Made by a program: the position numbers and the translations under genes | Assembly (NCBI RefSeq): GCF_002155905.1 | Contig: NZ_MUMF01000433.1 | Span: 1-43,338 of the forward strand | Source of the DNA: Streptomyces tricolor | GTDB taxonomy: Bacteria > Actinomycetota > Actinomycetes > Streptomycetales > Streptomycetaceae | Reading direction: 5' to 3' | DNA: 43,338 nt | Shown here: positions 24,722 through 33,249 of the stretch, piece by piece | How positions within the stretch are numbered: position 1 is the stretch's first letter | How the letters are laid out: the number at the start of each line of letters is the position of its first letter | The notes under the pieces: model-generated | What the model was told of the DNA's origin: nothing | Seen by the model: the letters and a program-made list of their open reading frames with translations, nothing else | The model's database searches: none

Positions 24722-24810
24722 GGGGCCGGGCGCCCCCCGCGGACCGGCTCGTCGTCACGATCCCCGAGCTGGGCGACACGTTCTCGGCCACTTCGTGCCT
24801 CGTCTGCTGA
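24718..24810 (+). CDS. Possible 30-residue peptide, Ser/Thr/Cys-rich C-terminus, overlapping pqqB
   Basis: GTG 24718 overlaps the pqqB stop (GTGA), and a purine-rich GGGAGCGAG lies just beyond ideal RBS range. The peptide has a basic start (MRGRAPPADR), a hydrophobic stretch LVVTIPELGD and ends TFSATSCLVC before a stop. The final CLVC is the same as the C-terminus of cypemycin, where the first Cys and the last, decarboxylated Cys form an AviCys ring. It is not like PqqA, which has conserved Glu and Tyr. A hairpin follows 3 bp after the stop. It could be a RiPP precursor processed with the PqqB-like protein, or a chance ORF. No RiPP-modifying enzyme other than PqqB is nearby. Confidence 0.35.
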   Translation: MRGRAPPADRLVVTIPELGDTFSATSCLVC

Positions 24811-24812
24811 GA

Positions 24813-24834
24813 CCCGGCCTTCCGGCGGGCCGGG
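24813..24834. terminator. Hairpin after pqqB/short peptide
   Basis: Stem CCCGGCC (24813-24819) with GGCCGGG (24828-24834) and an 8-base loop, 3 bp after the stop of the short peptide frame and 65 bp before the end of the convergent gene. Likely a terminator for the pqqB transcript. Confidence 0.55.
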
Positions 24835-24898
24835 CGTCCGCGCCGGACACCCCGAAGAGGACGAGGGGCGCCCAGCCCGCCACTCCAGCCCCTCCCCC

Positions 24899-25855
24899 TC
24901 ACAGTCCGACAGTGGCCCTGCGCTGCGCCTGTTCGAACTCGGTGAGGGGGTCGCCGCCCATGTGCCAGGGCCACTCGGTGACGACGCCACCGATGGCCTC
25001 GAACACCGCCCGCGCCTCGGCGCGGCGGTCGCCGGCCATCAGCGCGTAGGCGAGGAGGTTCAAGTCGGCACGGGCCTTGGCGTGCCGGAGGAATCCCGGC
25101 TGCCCCCACGTGTGCGCCACGCGGTCGAGGGCCTGGGCGGCCATCCCCTGGGACCAGTGGGTCCGTGCCACCAGCGCTTCGTATCCGCCCCGGCCGAGAA
25201 TGGCGTGGTACTGGAAGACCTGGGCGGTGAGTTCCGTCGCCACGCAGGGCGCGTTGGCGGGCACGCGGGCGACCAGCGCGTCGACGAACTCCAGCACCTG
25301 CAGCCGGGAGCCTCCTTCCTCCGGGGTGAGGTAGCTCAGCATGTTCATGTACGCCTCGCGGTTCCAGCGGTCCCGCGCGAGCACCTCGTTCCACACCCCG
25401 AACACCTGGGGCTGCTTCCAGCGCTGCCGGCGCGCCACCTGGAGCAGGGCCACCCAGGGGGTGGGATCGTCCGGCGCGAGTTCGGCGGCGCGCAGACAGC
25501 TCTCCACGGCGTCGTCCGTGTCACCCGGACGGTCCTGGTCGCGGCTCTGCGCCACCTGGGACCAGGCATGCAGCACGAGCGCGGTCGCGTTGCGGGGCTC
25601 ACGCGCGGCCCAGGACCGCGGCAGCCGTGATGCGGCGAGGAAGTCCGCCAGAACGCTGATGCGGTGCGTACGGCGGTCCCAGTCGCCCGGATCCTGGTCC
25701 AGAAGCCGGGACACCTGAGCCGCGCACAGATCGGTGGTGGCGATCGTTCCCGTCCTGGTGGTCGCCAGCAGGGACTTCAGCAGTCTGCCCAGCTCCTGGT
25801 CGTCGAGTTCAGGGGCGACACGGGCCCGATTGCGGCGGCTTGAGAGAAATCCCAT
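24899..25855 (-). CDS. Helical-repeat (TPR-like) protein of unknown function
   Basis: 318 residues; ATG 25855, no strong RBS. After a basic start (GFLSSRRNRAR) the protein is alpha-helical with TPR-like spacing: ATALVLHAWSQVAQ, DAVESCLRAAELAPDDPTPW, VALLQVARRQRW, and a final DRRAEARAVFEAIGGVVTEW. No signal peptide or membrane segment is present. I do not recognise a named family with confidence; helical scaffolds of this type usually bind proteins. It is convergent with the pqqB unit. Repeated GATCACA elements and GATCG-TTAT-CGATC (25902-25915) lie just upstream and may be its regulatory site. Confidence 0.75.
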   Translation of the reverse strand: MGFLSSRRNRARVAPELDDQELGRLLKSLLATTRTGTIATTDLCAAQVSRLLDQDPGDWDRRTHRISVLADFLAASRLPRSWAAREPRNATALVLHAWSQVAQSRDQDRPGDTDDAVESCLRAAELAPDDPTPWVALLQVARRQRWKQPQVFGVWNEVLARDRWNREAYMNMLSYLTPEEGGSRLQVLEFVDALVARVPANAPCVATELTAQVFQYHAILGRGGYEALVARTHWSQGMAAQALDRVAHTWGQPGFLRHAKARADLNLLAYALMAGDRRAEARAVFEAIGGVVTEWPWHMGGDPLTEFEQAQRRATVGL

Positions 25856-26211
25856 GGCCGGAGGCTAAAACGGATCACACCGTTCACAAGGGCTGGGTCC
25901 GGATCGTTATCGATCACATACCGTGCGTGATGGCGGCCGGATGACACGGGGACCGCAGAGCTGGAGGCGGTGCCGGTGCCGGAGGTCGTGCTGGTTCCGG
26001 CCAGTGGCCGACGCCTGGTGGGCATCCGCAGCCGCCGCTGCCACTCGCCCGGCGTCTACGCCACTGCGCGCCGGTCCTGAACCGTCAGATCACTCCCTCG
26101 AACTGATCCGCAGCAGCCGCTCGGCGTACGGGCCGTAAATCGCCTACCGGCAGGAAGGGCTCGCAACTTGCCCTGGCCGTCGGCGAAGTGCCTCCGCGTC
26201 ACGATCGCCTT
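25856..26211. other. Intergenic stretch with small inverted repeat
   Basis: No intact gene. GATCG-TTAT-CGATC (25902-25915) and two GATCACA copies lie upstream of the helical-repeat gene and may be its operator. On the minus strand 26090-26146 an 18-codon frame (IYGPYAERLLRISSRE) between two stops reads like a protein tail and may be a relic. Confidence 0.35.
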
Positions 26212-26245
26212 CCGACCGGATCCGCTCTCCAGCGGATCCGGTCGG
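26212..26245 (-). terminator. Strong hairpin terminator of the S33 peptidase gene
   Basis: A perfect 15-bp stem (CCGACCGGATCCGCT with AGCGGATCCGGTCGG) and a 4-base loop, 7 bp beyond the stop of the minus-strand peptidase gene. Confidence 0.85.
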
Positions 26246-26252
26246 CCAGCGG

Positions 26253-27749
26253 TCAGGACGGCACGGCGGGGCAGCTCGTGCCCCGTGCTGGGACGGCGAG
26301 GTCGGTGAGATAGCTGTCCACGGTGTCCTCCATGCACGGGCCGCTGGTGACGCTGCCGTGGCCGTTGCCCTCGTAGGTGAGGAGCACGCCGCTGCGGCCG
26401 AGCTGCCGGGCCACCGAGACCGCCCACGGGTAGCCGGTGGCGGGGTCGTGCAGAGCGTTGGACACCAGGATCGGCGGGGCACCGTGTACGTCCAGGCGGT
26501 GCTGCGGGTTGGCGGTCGGCGCGCCCAGACACGCCGCCGCCATGTGGATCGGCAGCAGGTGAGGCAGGTCGGGCGCGGTCCTGTTCATCAGGGCGACGAG
26601 CGAGGCGTACTCCTGGTAGTCGCGCACCGGCAGGTGCCAGTCCGAGCAGAAGACCGGGGTGGCCGGATGCAGCGGCGCTATGGACGTGGGCGACGCGGGC
26701 AGCGGCTTGCTCGCGTCCATCCCCGCGACCGCCGTGGCCAGGCCCGCGTAGTCGGCCCGGTAGAACTTCCGGAACGCGATCTTGTTGACCAGGTCCGAAC
26801 GCGACAGCGAGGCGCCCGGCTTCGCCGGGTCCTCCAGCTCGCCGCGCCCGGCCCGGGCCAGCAGGCCGTGCCAGACGGCGCGGACGTCGCGGCCGTGCAG
26901 CACGCAGTCCGCGGCACCGTCGCACCACTTCACGAACTCCTGGAACGAATCCTCCGCCGCGGCCGCCTCGGCCTGCAGGAACTCGCGGATGGTCGGGACG
27001 CTGTGGTCCATGACGCTCTCCAGCACCATCGCGCGCACGCGGCGCGGGTAGGTCTCGGCGTACTGGGCGCCGAGCAGCGTGCCGTACGAGCTGCCGTGGA
27101 AGGTGAGTCTCCGCTCGCCGAGGGCGGCCCGGAGGGCGTCCAGGTCCCGGACCGTCTGGGCGGTGTCGAGGTGGTCGAACACCGGGCCGGTACGGGCCCG
27201 GCAGTCGGCGCGGAGCCGCTTGTTGTACGCCATGGTGGCGTCGAAGTCCGCCTGGCTCCTCAGCTCCGGTGACGGCCGCTGGGCAATCAGGTCGCCGGAG
27301 CAGGTCACCGGGTTGCTGCCGCCCACGCCGCGCGGGTCGAAGCTGACGATGTCGAACCTGCGGCGGACCTCGGGGCTGAACCGGCTGATGCGGCCCACCA
27401 CCATCTCCACACCCGAGTCGCCCGGCCCGCCGGGGCCGAACACCATCGAGCCGACGCGTGCGCCGGGGTCGGTGGCCTTGCGGCGGGCCACGGCCAGGTC
27501 GAGTCTCGGCCCGTCCGGGTGGGCCCAGTCGACCGGTACCGAAAGAGTGGCGCACTCCGCTCCCGGCTTCGCCGGGTCGTCACACGGTGCCCACCGCAGG
27601 GCCCCGGTGACAGACGGCGACGCGTGGGCCGCGGGTGCGGCGGGGAGGCCGGCGACGACGGCCATGGCAGCTCCCATGGCCATGGCCAAGCCCCGTCCGG
27701 CGATGCGCCGCAGTGCGGATCTGTCCCTGCCCCTGCCCCTGAACGACAT
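26253..27749 (-). CDS. Secreted S33-family alpha/beta hydrolase (tripeptidyl aminopeptidase-like)
   Basis: 498 residues; ATG 27749 with GAGGAGG upstream. A twin-arginine-like or Sec signal (basic start, hydrophobic 21-43, cleavage after AHA at 43) exports it. The core has GPGGPGDSG (oxyanion), FDPRGVGGSNP, the nucleophile elbow GSSYG (S221), an acid in NALHDPATGYP and the histidine in GNGHGS, and ends with the TAP-like C-terminal domain. Such Streptomyces enzymes (SlpD/SlpE, Tap) remove short peptides from protein N-termini, but many relatives have unknown substrates. It is monocistronic, with a strong terminator and an inverted repeat (27818-27846) before it. Confidence 0.9.
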   Translation of the reverse strand: MSFRGRGRDRSALRRIAGRGLAMAMGAAMAVVAGLPAAPAAHASPSVTGALRWAPCDDPAKPGAECATLSVPVDWAHPDGPRLDLAVARRKATDPGARVGSMVFGPGGPGDSGVEMVVGRISRFSPEVRRRFDIVSFDPRGVGGSNPVTCSGDLIAQRPSPELRSQADFDATMAYNKRLRADCRARTGPVFDHLDTAQTVRDLDALRAALGERRLTFHGSSYGTLLGAQYAETYPRRVRAMVLESVMDHSVPTIREFLQAEAAAAEDSFQEFVKWCDGAADCVLHGRDVRAVWHGLLARAGRGELEDPAKPGASLSRSDLVNKIAFRKFYRADYAGLATAVAGMDASKPLPASPTSIAPLHPATPVFCSDWHLPVRDYQEYASLVALMNRTAPDLPHLLPIHMAAACLGAPTANPQHRLDVHGAPPILVSNALHDPATGYPWAVSVARQLGRSGVLLTYEGNGHGSVTSGPCMEDTVDSYLTDLAVPARGTSCPAVPS

Positions 27750-27817
27750 GGATCCTCCTCGTGAAGAGAACGGTTGCGTCAGCCGTGCGGACCCGGCCGG
27801 GGCACCGTTGTCACGTT

Positions 27818-27846
27818 AGGCGCACCGCTGCTCATGTGGTGCGCCT
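27818..27846. promoter_or_regulatory. Inverted repeat upstream of the S33 peptidase gene
   Basis: Perfect 9-bp arms AGGCGCACC (27818-27826) and GGTGCGCCT (27838-27846) with an 11-bp spacer, 69 bp upstream of the peptidase start. The spacing fits a dimeric repressor or activator site. The regulator is unknown. Confidence 0.45.
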
Positions 27847-28770
27847 GTCAGGGGCTTTTCCGGGTCGGGTCAGGGACCGCTCAGGGGCGATTGCGCGGGG
27901 CGACAACGCCGACCTCCAGTCCGTGGGCAGCACCAGCCGGCGCAGATGGTTCAGGGGCTGGGGGCGGGGGACACCGCGGTACGGCCGACGCCCCGTCACC
28001 GACGGCGGCAGAAGACGACCGCAGCGCGCTCGGAAGGCGCCCGGCGGGGCCAAGCTGGCCTCAGCCACCCACGGCCCGCCGACGGGGCGGCCGCCGGCCC
28101 CCTCGCATGACCGGGCTGCCAGGGGCCGGTTGCCGCGCGGGGGTGGACATGGTCACGGGGTCGAGCGCGCGCGGCAGGACGATCGTCCATCGGTTGTGGA
28201 CCGCGGAATACGAAGTTGCCCCGGTTCGACGTCCTCGCCCAGTTGCGGCGCCGACGGGGCGACGGCGATCGGCTGGTACGCCGCGCTCACCGCTTCGGCG
28301 CAAGGCGCCGATCAGGGAGGTCTTACTCAGCTTCGTCTGCACGGTGCCCCCGCTGGGCGTGCCATGTCCTGGACGAGGCACGACGGTTCTGGAACACCGC
28401 GACGCTGGTCGTCCGTTCTGCGGGTGTTCCGTGACCTCCCACCCATGAGCGTCTGGGCTGCGTGGACTTTCCGGACACGACGTGAGCACATGGAGTGTCG
28501 TGCGCCGGGGCGCCTTGATCGGCACGATCGCCGTGACGGAGACCGACTCCCCCTGACTGCGGGGCAAGTTCGTTGCCGAGCCCGTGTTCGCTGAGGTGAA
28601 GCGCCTTCGGGACCGGTGGCCGACTTCCTTCTGTGCGTCGATGGCGACGAGGCGTGGTTCCGGTGGAGCGACGAGCCGGTCGAAGGTCAAGCCGCAAGCC
28701 CAGCATGCGCGGAAGCCGTGGTCGGTGATCTGCCGCGCAGTGTCGGCCGACGGCCGGCCCCCAGGCGGCA
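27847..28770. other. Gene-poor 0.9-kb stretch
   Basis: No frame here shows a good start, RBS and normal Streptomyces codon use. A minus-strand frame (28771 down to 28061) begins sensibly with HGFRACWACGLTFDRLVAPP, then becomes Arg/Pro-rich, as expected of decayed or non-coding DNA. GC drops locally and codon periodicity is lost. It may be remnants of a transferred element; nothing can be named. Confidence 0.45.
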
Positions 28771-28902
28771 TCAGTGGGTCAGTCGGTAGACGGCCACTGC
28801 AACGGCTGCGCCGATGGCGAAGACGGCGGCGAGGGCCACCAGGCAGCAGGTACCGAGGCCGTCACCGGGACCGAAGAAGTGGTCGGCTTGTTCCTTGAGC
28901 AT
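28771..28902 (-). CDS. Small single-span membrane protein
   Basis: 43 residues; ATG 28902 with an excellent GGGGGAAGGA upstream. A short polar start (MLKEQADHFFGPGDG) is followed by one hydrophobic segment (about 16-39, CCLVALAAVFAIGAAVAVAV) and YRLTH. A longer frame without a better RBS extends upstream, so this start is preferred. No family is recognised. It sits in a region of decayed sequence and may itself be a survivor of a lost operon. Confidence 0.55.
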   Translation of the reverse strand: MLKEQADHFFGPGDGLGTCCLVALAAVFAIGAAVAVAVYRLTH

Positions 28903-29143
28903 GTCCTTCCCCCTGGTTGCACGACAGTCTTCCCAACAGCGGTATCGGTAGGCGCCCTTGTACGCTGCTTTGCGGCAGGCACGGTGACGAGCACCGGATG
29001 CTCGGTTGCTCATGGGGCTGCCTGGGCGCATCGTCGGTCCACAGCTCAATGGACGACGCCCACGGCGTCTTTGGAGGGCTGCGCCCGCCTCCCCGGGGCT
29101 CCTGCGCCGCGCGTCAGCCCCCGAGCTGAGAACCCCGGGAAGC

Positions 29144-29399
29144 TCACCCGGCTTGACGGGATTCCAGTTTGCTTAGCAAACGCTGGCACTCAGGCGGGCC
29201 TTCCGCCTTGGCGCCGGTGTAGCAGGCTTTCCACCGGTACTGGTCCATCCCGTATCCGTGGCTCTTCAGGTAGGCGGCACACATGTCGGGCGTGGCGCTG
29301 GCCGGTACGGCGCAAGCCAGGCTCAGGCCAGTGACGCTTGCGGCGGCGAGCAGCACGGCGCCGGTTCAGGGATGCCAGCCGCTGGGGTCGCTTCAACAC
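29144..29399 (-). pseudogene. Small secreted protein, frameshifted in its signal peptide
   Basis: The clear RBS AGGAG (29404-29408) is followed by a GTG (29399) or TTG (29396) start and LKRPQRLASL. The frame is then lost at an extra base near 29365-29366. Removing one base restores TGAVLLAAASVTGLSLACAV, a normal signal-peptide core, and a 47-residue mature part (TPDMCAAYLKSHGYGMDQYR, then Cys-containing KACYTGAK and PECQRLL). Without the correction, only a GTG inside the hydrophobic core could start it. Either a recent mutation or a base-call error explains this. The family is unknown. Confidence 0.6.
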
Positions 29400-29968
29400 T
29401 GTTCTCCTGTGGGGGAGTGGCGAGTGAAGTGCGCCGGTCGTCATACCCGTCCGGTGCCGCCGGAACGCGGCTCTACGCACTTCTCCCCATCGGGATCCAG
29501 CCAGAACTTCGCGGCTGCCCCCGGATGCCGGCCTGGCTCACAGCCTCCATGTCGCGCACCGGGCGGGTCGGGCGTCGGGTGGGGCGGCTGGGCATGGCGC
29601 GCACCACGGCGCGGGATCGGGGGAGAAGCGGGCGCCGACGACGGCGGTGCGGGGTGGGCCGGTGACGGTGTGATGGCGTCGCGGGCCATTCGGGGCGGCC
29701 GTGCTGTGTCCTGTGCGATGTGGGCGCTCAGGCGGTGCATGACCCTCGATCCCGTCGGCCGTAGCGCGTGATCGGCGCCTCAGCGCCCTCGGCAAGTGCC
29801 GGGGCGAGATGTTCGTGGCGGCTGCCCTGCAACCATCGGTGTTCGCGGGGAGTCTGTTCTTCGTTACGCACTGCGTGATCGAGCGGGTAGCTCGCTGGAG
29901 GCGGGGTGTGGGCCATCGTTGTGGTCCGCGGGCGCTGTCGGCGTCTGTGGGGAAAGAGGGGGTTTGTC
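29400..29968. other. 570-bp stretch without a convincing gene
   Basis: Only Pro/Arg-rich shadow frames are present; a minus-strand frame ending FWLDPDGEKCVEPR is the least unlikely but lacks an RBS. The last 100 bp should contain the promoter of the FG-GAP gene. No boxes or palindromes stand out. Confidence 0.4.
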
Positions 29969-31399
29969 GTGCGTCACTCAGTCCGTCTTGCCGTGGCAGC
30001 GGCCCTGGCGGCTTGTCTGGCCGGCAGCCTGGTGGCCGTCTCGGCCGACCAGGCCGTCGCCGCGGGGTCGAAGCCGGCCGACGACTTCAACGGCGACGGA
30101 TACCGGGACCTGGCCGTCGGCATGCCCGGAAAGACGGTCGGCGGGAAGGAGGGCGCCGGTGCTGTTCTCGTCACCTTCGGTTCCGCTCGCGGTCTGACCG
30201 GCAAGCACGTCCACCTCACGCAGAACTCCGCCGGCGTTCCCGGCGCCGCCGGGTACCAGGACTTCTTCGGCAGCAGCATCGCCAGCGGCGACGTGAACCG
30301 CGACGGGTATGCCGACCTGCTGGTCGGCAGCGAAGGAGATGCGTCGGGGAACGGCTCGGTGACCGTGCTGTGGGGCGGCACCTCACCGTTCCGCAGCGCC
30401 CTCGCGCTGCCCTCGGGACCGTCGTATCCGGGCCGCATGTTCGGCGCCGACATCGCCGTAGGCGACTTCACCGGCGACTCCGGCCCGGACATCGCCGTCA
30501 GCGGGCAGACCTCCCTGCGGCTGTACTCCGGCACGTTCACCCGCACCAAGGCCCCCACCGGCGACGAGGTGACCGGCCCGGGTGCCACCGGCAGCTGGCA
30601 CCTGGCCGCCGGCGACTTCACCGGCGAGGGCAAGGACGAACTGGCCGTCGTCCAGCAGAAGACCACGTTCGTCTACGGTCAGGACCCCGGCACCACGGAT
30701 GCCGGTTCCTTCACCGTCCATGCTCAGCTCGCCGGCGGAGACCGTGTCGCGGCCGGAGACCTCAACGGCGACGGCCGCGACGATCTCGCCATCGCGCTGT
30801 CCGACCCCCGCCTCAATCCCAACGGACTGGCCGATCCCAGCCACGGCTCCGGCTACATCACCGTCCGCTACGGCAACCCCGCCATCGACGGCGGCCTCGC
30901 CCCCACGGGCCGCGTTTACCACCAGAACACCGCCGGCGTCCCCGGCGCCAACGAGAAGGAGGATGAGTTCGGCGCGGCGATGTCCATCGCCGACATCAAC
31001 GGCGACCACCGCGCAGACCTCGCCATCGGCATCCCCTACGAGACCCTCGGCCGAGCCGTCAGGGCCGGCGACGTGCTGGTACTGAGAGGAAGCGCCGGCG
31101 GGCTCACCACCACCGGCGCGGCACGGTACTCGCAGGACACCCCCGGCGTCCCGGGCAGCGCCGAGAGCCAGGACGTCTTCGGCTCCCAGGTCCGCCTCGC
31201 CGACTTCAACCGAGACGGCAAGGCAGACCTCGCTGTCACCGCCCCCGGTGAGAACCCCTACCGCAACCATGGCAGCGGCGGCGTCTGGCAGCTGCGGGGC
31301 AGCAGCAGCGGAGCGAGCACGAAGAACGTCAGCGACTTCGGCCCCGACGACTACGGCGTCGCACCCGGCTCCGGCATCGGCGAAACCCTCCTCGGCTGA
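29969..31399 (+). CDS. Secreted FG-GAP (integrin alpha-like) repeat protein
   Basis: 476 residues; GTG 29969 is chosen for the RBS GAGGGGG (29956-29962) and because the protein then opens with a signal peptide (VRHSVRLAV start, cleavage near AVAA). At least seven FG-GAP blades follow, each with a calcium-binding D-x-N/T-x-D/E loop such as DFNGDGYRDL, DVNRDGYADL, DLNGDGRDDL, DINGDHRADL and DFNRDGKADL. They should fold as a seven-bladed beta-propeller outside the cell. Such secreted propellers are common in Streptomyces; ligands are unknown. It is monocistronic and followed by a strong terminator. Confidence 0.88.
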   Translation: MRHSVRLAVAAALAACLAGSLVAVSADQAVAAGSKPADDFNGDGYRDLAVGMPGKTVGGKEGAGAVLVTFGSARGLTGKHVHLTQNSAGVPGAAGYQDFFGSSIASGDVNRDGYADLLVGSEGDASGNGSVTVLWGGTSPFRSALALPSGPSYPGRMFGADIAVGDFTGDSGPDIAVSGQTSLRLYSGTFTRTKAPTGDEVTGPGATGSWHLAAGDFTGEGKDELAVVQQKTTFVYGQDPGTTDAGSFTVHAQLAGGDRVAAGDLNGDGRDDLAIALSDPRLNPNGLADPSHGSGYITVRYGNPAIDGGLAPTGRVYHQNTAGVPGANEKEDEFGAAMSIADINGDHRADLAIGIPYETLGRAVRAGDVLVLRGSAGGLTTTGAARYSQDTPGVPGSAESQDVFGSQVRLADFNRDGKADLAVTAPGENPYRNHGSGGVWQLRGSSSGASTKNVSDFGPDDYGVAPGSGIGETLLG

Positions 31400-31425
31400 A
31401 GTCGACCGACGCCAGGTCGGCAGCC

Positions 31426-31454
31426 TGCACCGCCTCGCACGGCGAGGCGGTGCA
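31426..31454 (+). terminator. Hairpin terminator of the FG-GAP gene
   Basis: Perfect 13-bp stem TGCACCGCCTCGC with GCGAGGCGGTGCA and a 3-base loop, 26 bp past the stop. Confidence 0.8.
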
Positions 31455-31811
31455 TCACCCAGCGCGCCCATTCGGCCAGCCGCACCTCACGTACGTCACG
31501 TCAGGTTCAGGAGACGTCTGAGCGTGGCGGCCGATCCCATGGCCTCGTCCGGACCGGCGAACCGCAGACCATCGGCAGCGCCCCTGTTCCGTCGCCGGTG
31601 CCCGGCACCGCCCACTCGATGGTCCGGCGTGCTGCGCCGGCGTGAGCGGGCCATGGCGGCCTGCGCCGGATCGGTGGCCGGGCGGAGCACGGTGACCGCC
31701 GGCGACGCCACCGGCCGGCCCGCCTCGTCGGCGGCCCGCACCGATCGGCCGCCGCGCCCGGCAAGATCCAACCGCCGCCCCGGCAAGACCCGGGGCTCCG
31801 GGACGGAGGCG
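31455..31811. other. Intergenic stretch with a possible minus-strand relic
   Basis: A minus-strand frame ending at 31496 has Streptomyces-like third positions over VRAADEAGRPVASPAVTVLR but no RBS, and becomes Arg-rich; it may be a decayed gene downstream of marR. No other gene is seen. Confidence 0.35.
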
Positions 31812-32210
31812 CTAGCCCTCCTGCCCCGCCAGCACCCGCCGCAGGACCGCCCGCTGCACCGGCAGCACCTCGGCGTGCAGCGCGCGGCCCTTGGGGGTGA
31901 GGGCGACCCACACCCCGCGCCGGTCCTCCGCGCACACCGAGCGCTCCACCAGGCCGTCCTTCTCCAGCCGGCCGATCAGCCGGGACAGCGCGCTCTGGCT
32001 GAGGTGGACCCGGCCGACCAGGTTCTGCACCCGGCACTGGTCACCCTGCTCGGGAGACTCCGCCGCCAGGATGTCCAGCACCTCGAAGTCGCTGGCGCCC
32101 AGTCCGTGCGGATGCAGGGCGCGGTCGATCTCGCACATCGTGCGCGCGTGCACGGCGAGGATCTCCCGCCAGCGTTCTTCGAGCCGGGTGTCGGCCGTCG
32201 TGACTGCCAT
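31812..32210 (-). CDS. MarR-family transcriptional regulator
   Basis: 132 residues; ATG 32210 without a clear RBS, possibly leaderless or weakly translated. The winged-helix signature is present: LGASDFEVLDILAA, VQNLVGRVHLSQSALSRLIGRLEKDGLV as the DNA-reading part, and DRRGVWVALTPKGR as the wing. An imperfect palindrome around TTGCACAGTCAA (minus strand, 32243-32254) lies upstream and could be its own operator. The neighbour is a VOC protein on the same strand, 75 bp upstream, so a shared detoxification or resistance role is plausible. Confidence 0.88.
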   Translation of the reverse strand: MAVTTADTRLEERWREILAVHARTMCEIDRALHPHGLGASDFEVLDILAAESPEQGDQCRVQNLVGRVHLSQSALSRLIGRLEKDGLVERSVCAEDRRGVWVALTPKGRALHAEVLPVQRAVLRRVLAGQEG

Positions 32211-32284
32211 AACCGCACGGTAGCACCGTTTCCACGATCCTTGACTGTGCAACTAGTGGCTGATGCAGGCGGTCGTCCCGGGGC

Positions 32285-32635
32285 TCAGGCCGCCGGGTCC
32301 TGGAGCAGTCCCACGAGGTTGCCGTCGGGGTCCTTCACGAAGGCGATCAGCCGGCCGCCGCCGACGTCCTGCGCGTCCTGGAGCAGCTCGGCGCCCGCCG
32401 CCAGCAGCGCCGCCAGCCGCTCCCGCAGGTCCGTCACATGCCAGTACGGCACCGGCCCCGTCATGCCCTTGGCGTGCCCGTTCGGGTCGAGGCCGACGTC
32501 CTGGCCGGCGGCCTTGAAACCGACGTAGTAGGGCTCGTCGGCGTACGGCTCGACGCCCAGCAGCGTGCCGAACAGAGCCTTCGCGCGCTCCAGGTCCTTC
32601 ACCGGGTAGATGATCGTCTGCAGGCCGGCGGCCAT
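32285..32635 (-). CDS. VOC-family (glyoxalase/bleomycin-resistance-like) protein
   Basis: 116 residues; ATG 32635 is chosen because AAGGAG lies 8 bases upstream; a GTG three codons earlier overlaps the RBS. The beta-alpha-beta-beta-beta pattern of the vicinal oxygen chelate fold is visible: IIYPVKDLERAKALFGTLLG in the first half, AFVKDPDGNLVGLLQ in the second. Members are lyases, dioxygenases or drug-binding proteins. Metal ligands cannot be assigned with certainty. It lies upstream of marR and may be co-transcribed with it. Confidence 0.88.
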   Translation of the reverse strand: MAAGLQTIIYPVKDLERAKALFGTLLGVEPYADEPYYVGFKAAGQDVGLDPNGHAKGMTGPVPYWHVTDLRERLAALLAAGAELLQDAQDVGGGRLIAFVKDPDGNLVGLLQDPAA

Positions 32636-32738
32636 GGTGCTCACTCCTTGGAGGGGGCGGGACCCGACGGGGCTCCGTCGGTGCTCTTCACGCTAGGGCG
32701 CGGGAGCCTGCGACGGCTTCTCCGATCCTGACCGGTCG

Positions 32739-33249
32739 GACGGCCTGGAGGCCACCCGGCACATCCTGGCCACGGCCCCCGACTGCCGGGTGCTCGTGCT
32801 CACCACGTTCGACCTGGACCGGTACGTGTACGCGGCCCTGTCGACCGGGGCCAGCGGCTTCCTGCGCAAGGACGTCCACCGGAGCACCTGGCGGCGGCCG
32901 TACGGCTCGTCGGCACCGGCGACGCCCTGTTGGCACCGCAGACCACCCGGCGCCTGGTGGAGCGGTATGTACGAGGCCGGGGCAGACCGCACCTCCGCGC
33001 CCCGTGCCCGACGGTCTGGCCGCCCTCACACCCCGCGAGCGCGAGGTGCTGACGATGACGGGCCGCGGGCTGTCCAACGCCGAACTGGCCCCCGAGCTGA
33101 TCCTCAGCGAGGCCACGGTCTTGTCCCACGTGGCCCGCGTCTTCGCCAAGCTCGGCCTGCGCGACCGCGCCCAGGCGGTGGTGCTCGCCTACGAGACGGG
33201 GCTGGTGCGACCGGGCGAGCAGCCGCGCCGCCCCGGAGACGCCGACTGA
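32739..33249 (+). pseudogene. Decayed NarL/LuxR-type response regulator
   Basis: From 32739 the frame reads DGLEATRHILATAPDCRVLVLTTFDLDRYVYAAL, the second half of a receiver domain; the first half, with the phospho-Asp, is missing. One base is lost near 32876 (KDV then should read PPEHLAAAVRLVG) and another near 33000-33004, after which an intact LuxR HTH follows (LTPREREVLTMTGRGLSNAE, then ATVLSHVARVFAKLGLRDRA). With a 5' deletion and two frameshifts it cannot make a working regulator, though a GTG at 33004 could still produce the DNA-binding domain alone. Its kinase partner is absent. Confidence 0.85.

Noticed and set aside
29441..29740. Minus-strand frame of 99 codons ending DGEKCVEPRSGG
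   Set aside because: Pro/Ala/Arg low complexity, no RBS and no family; not enough for a gene call.
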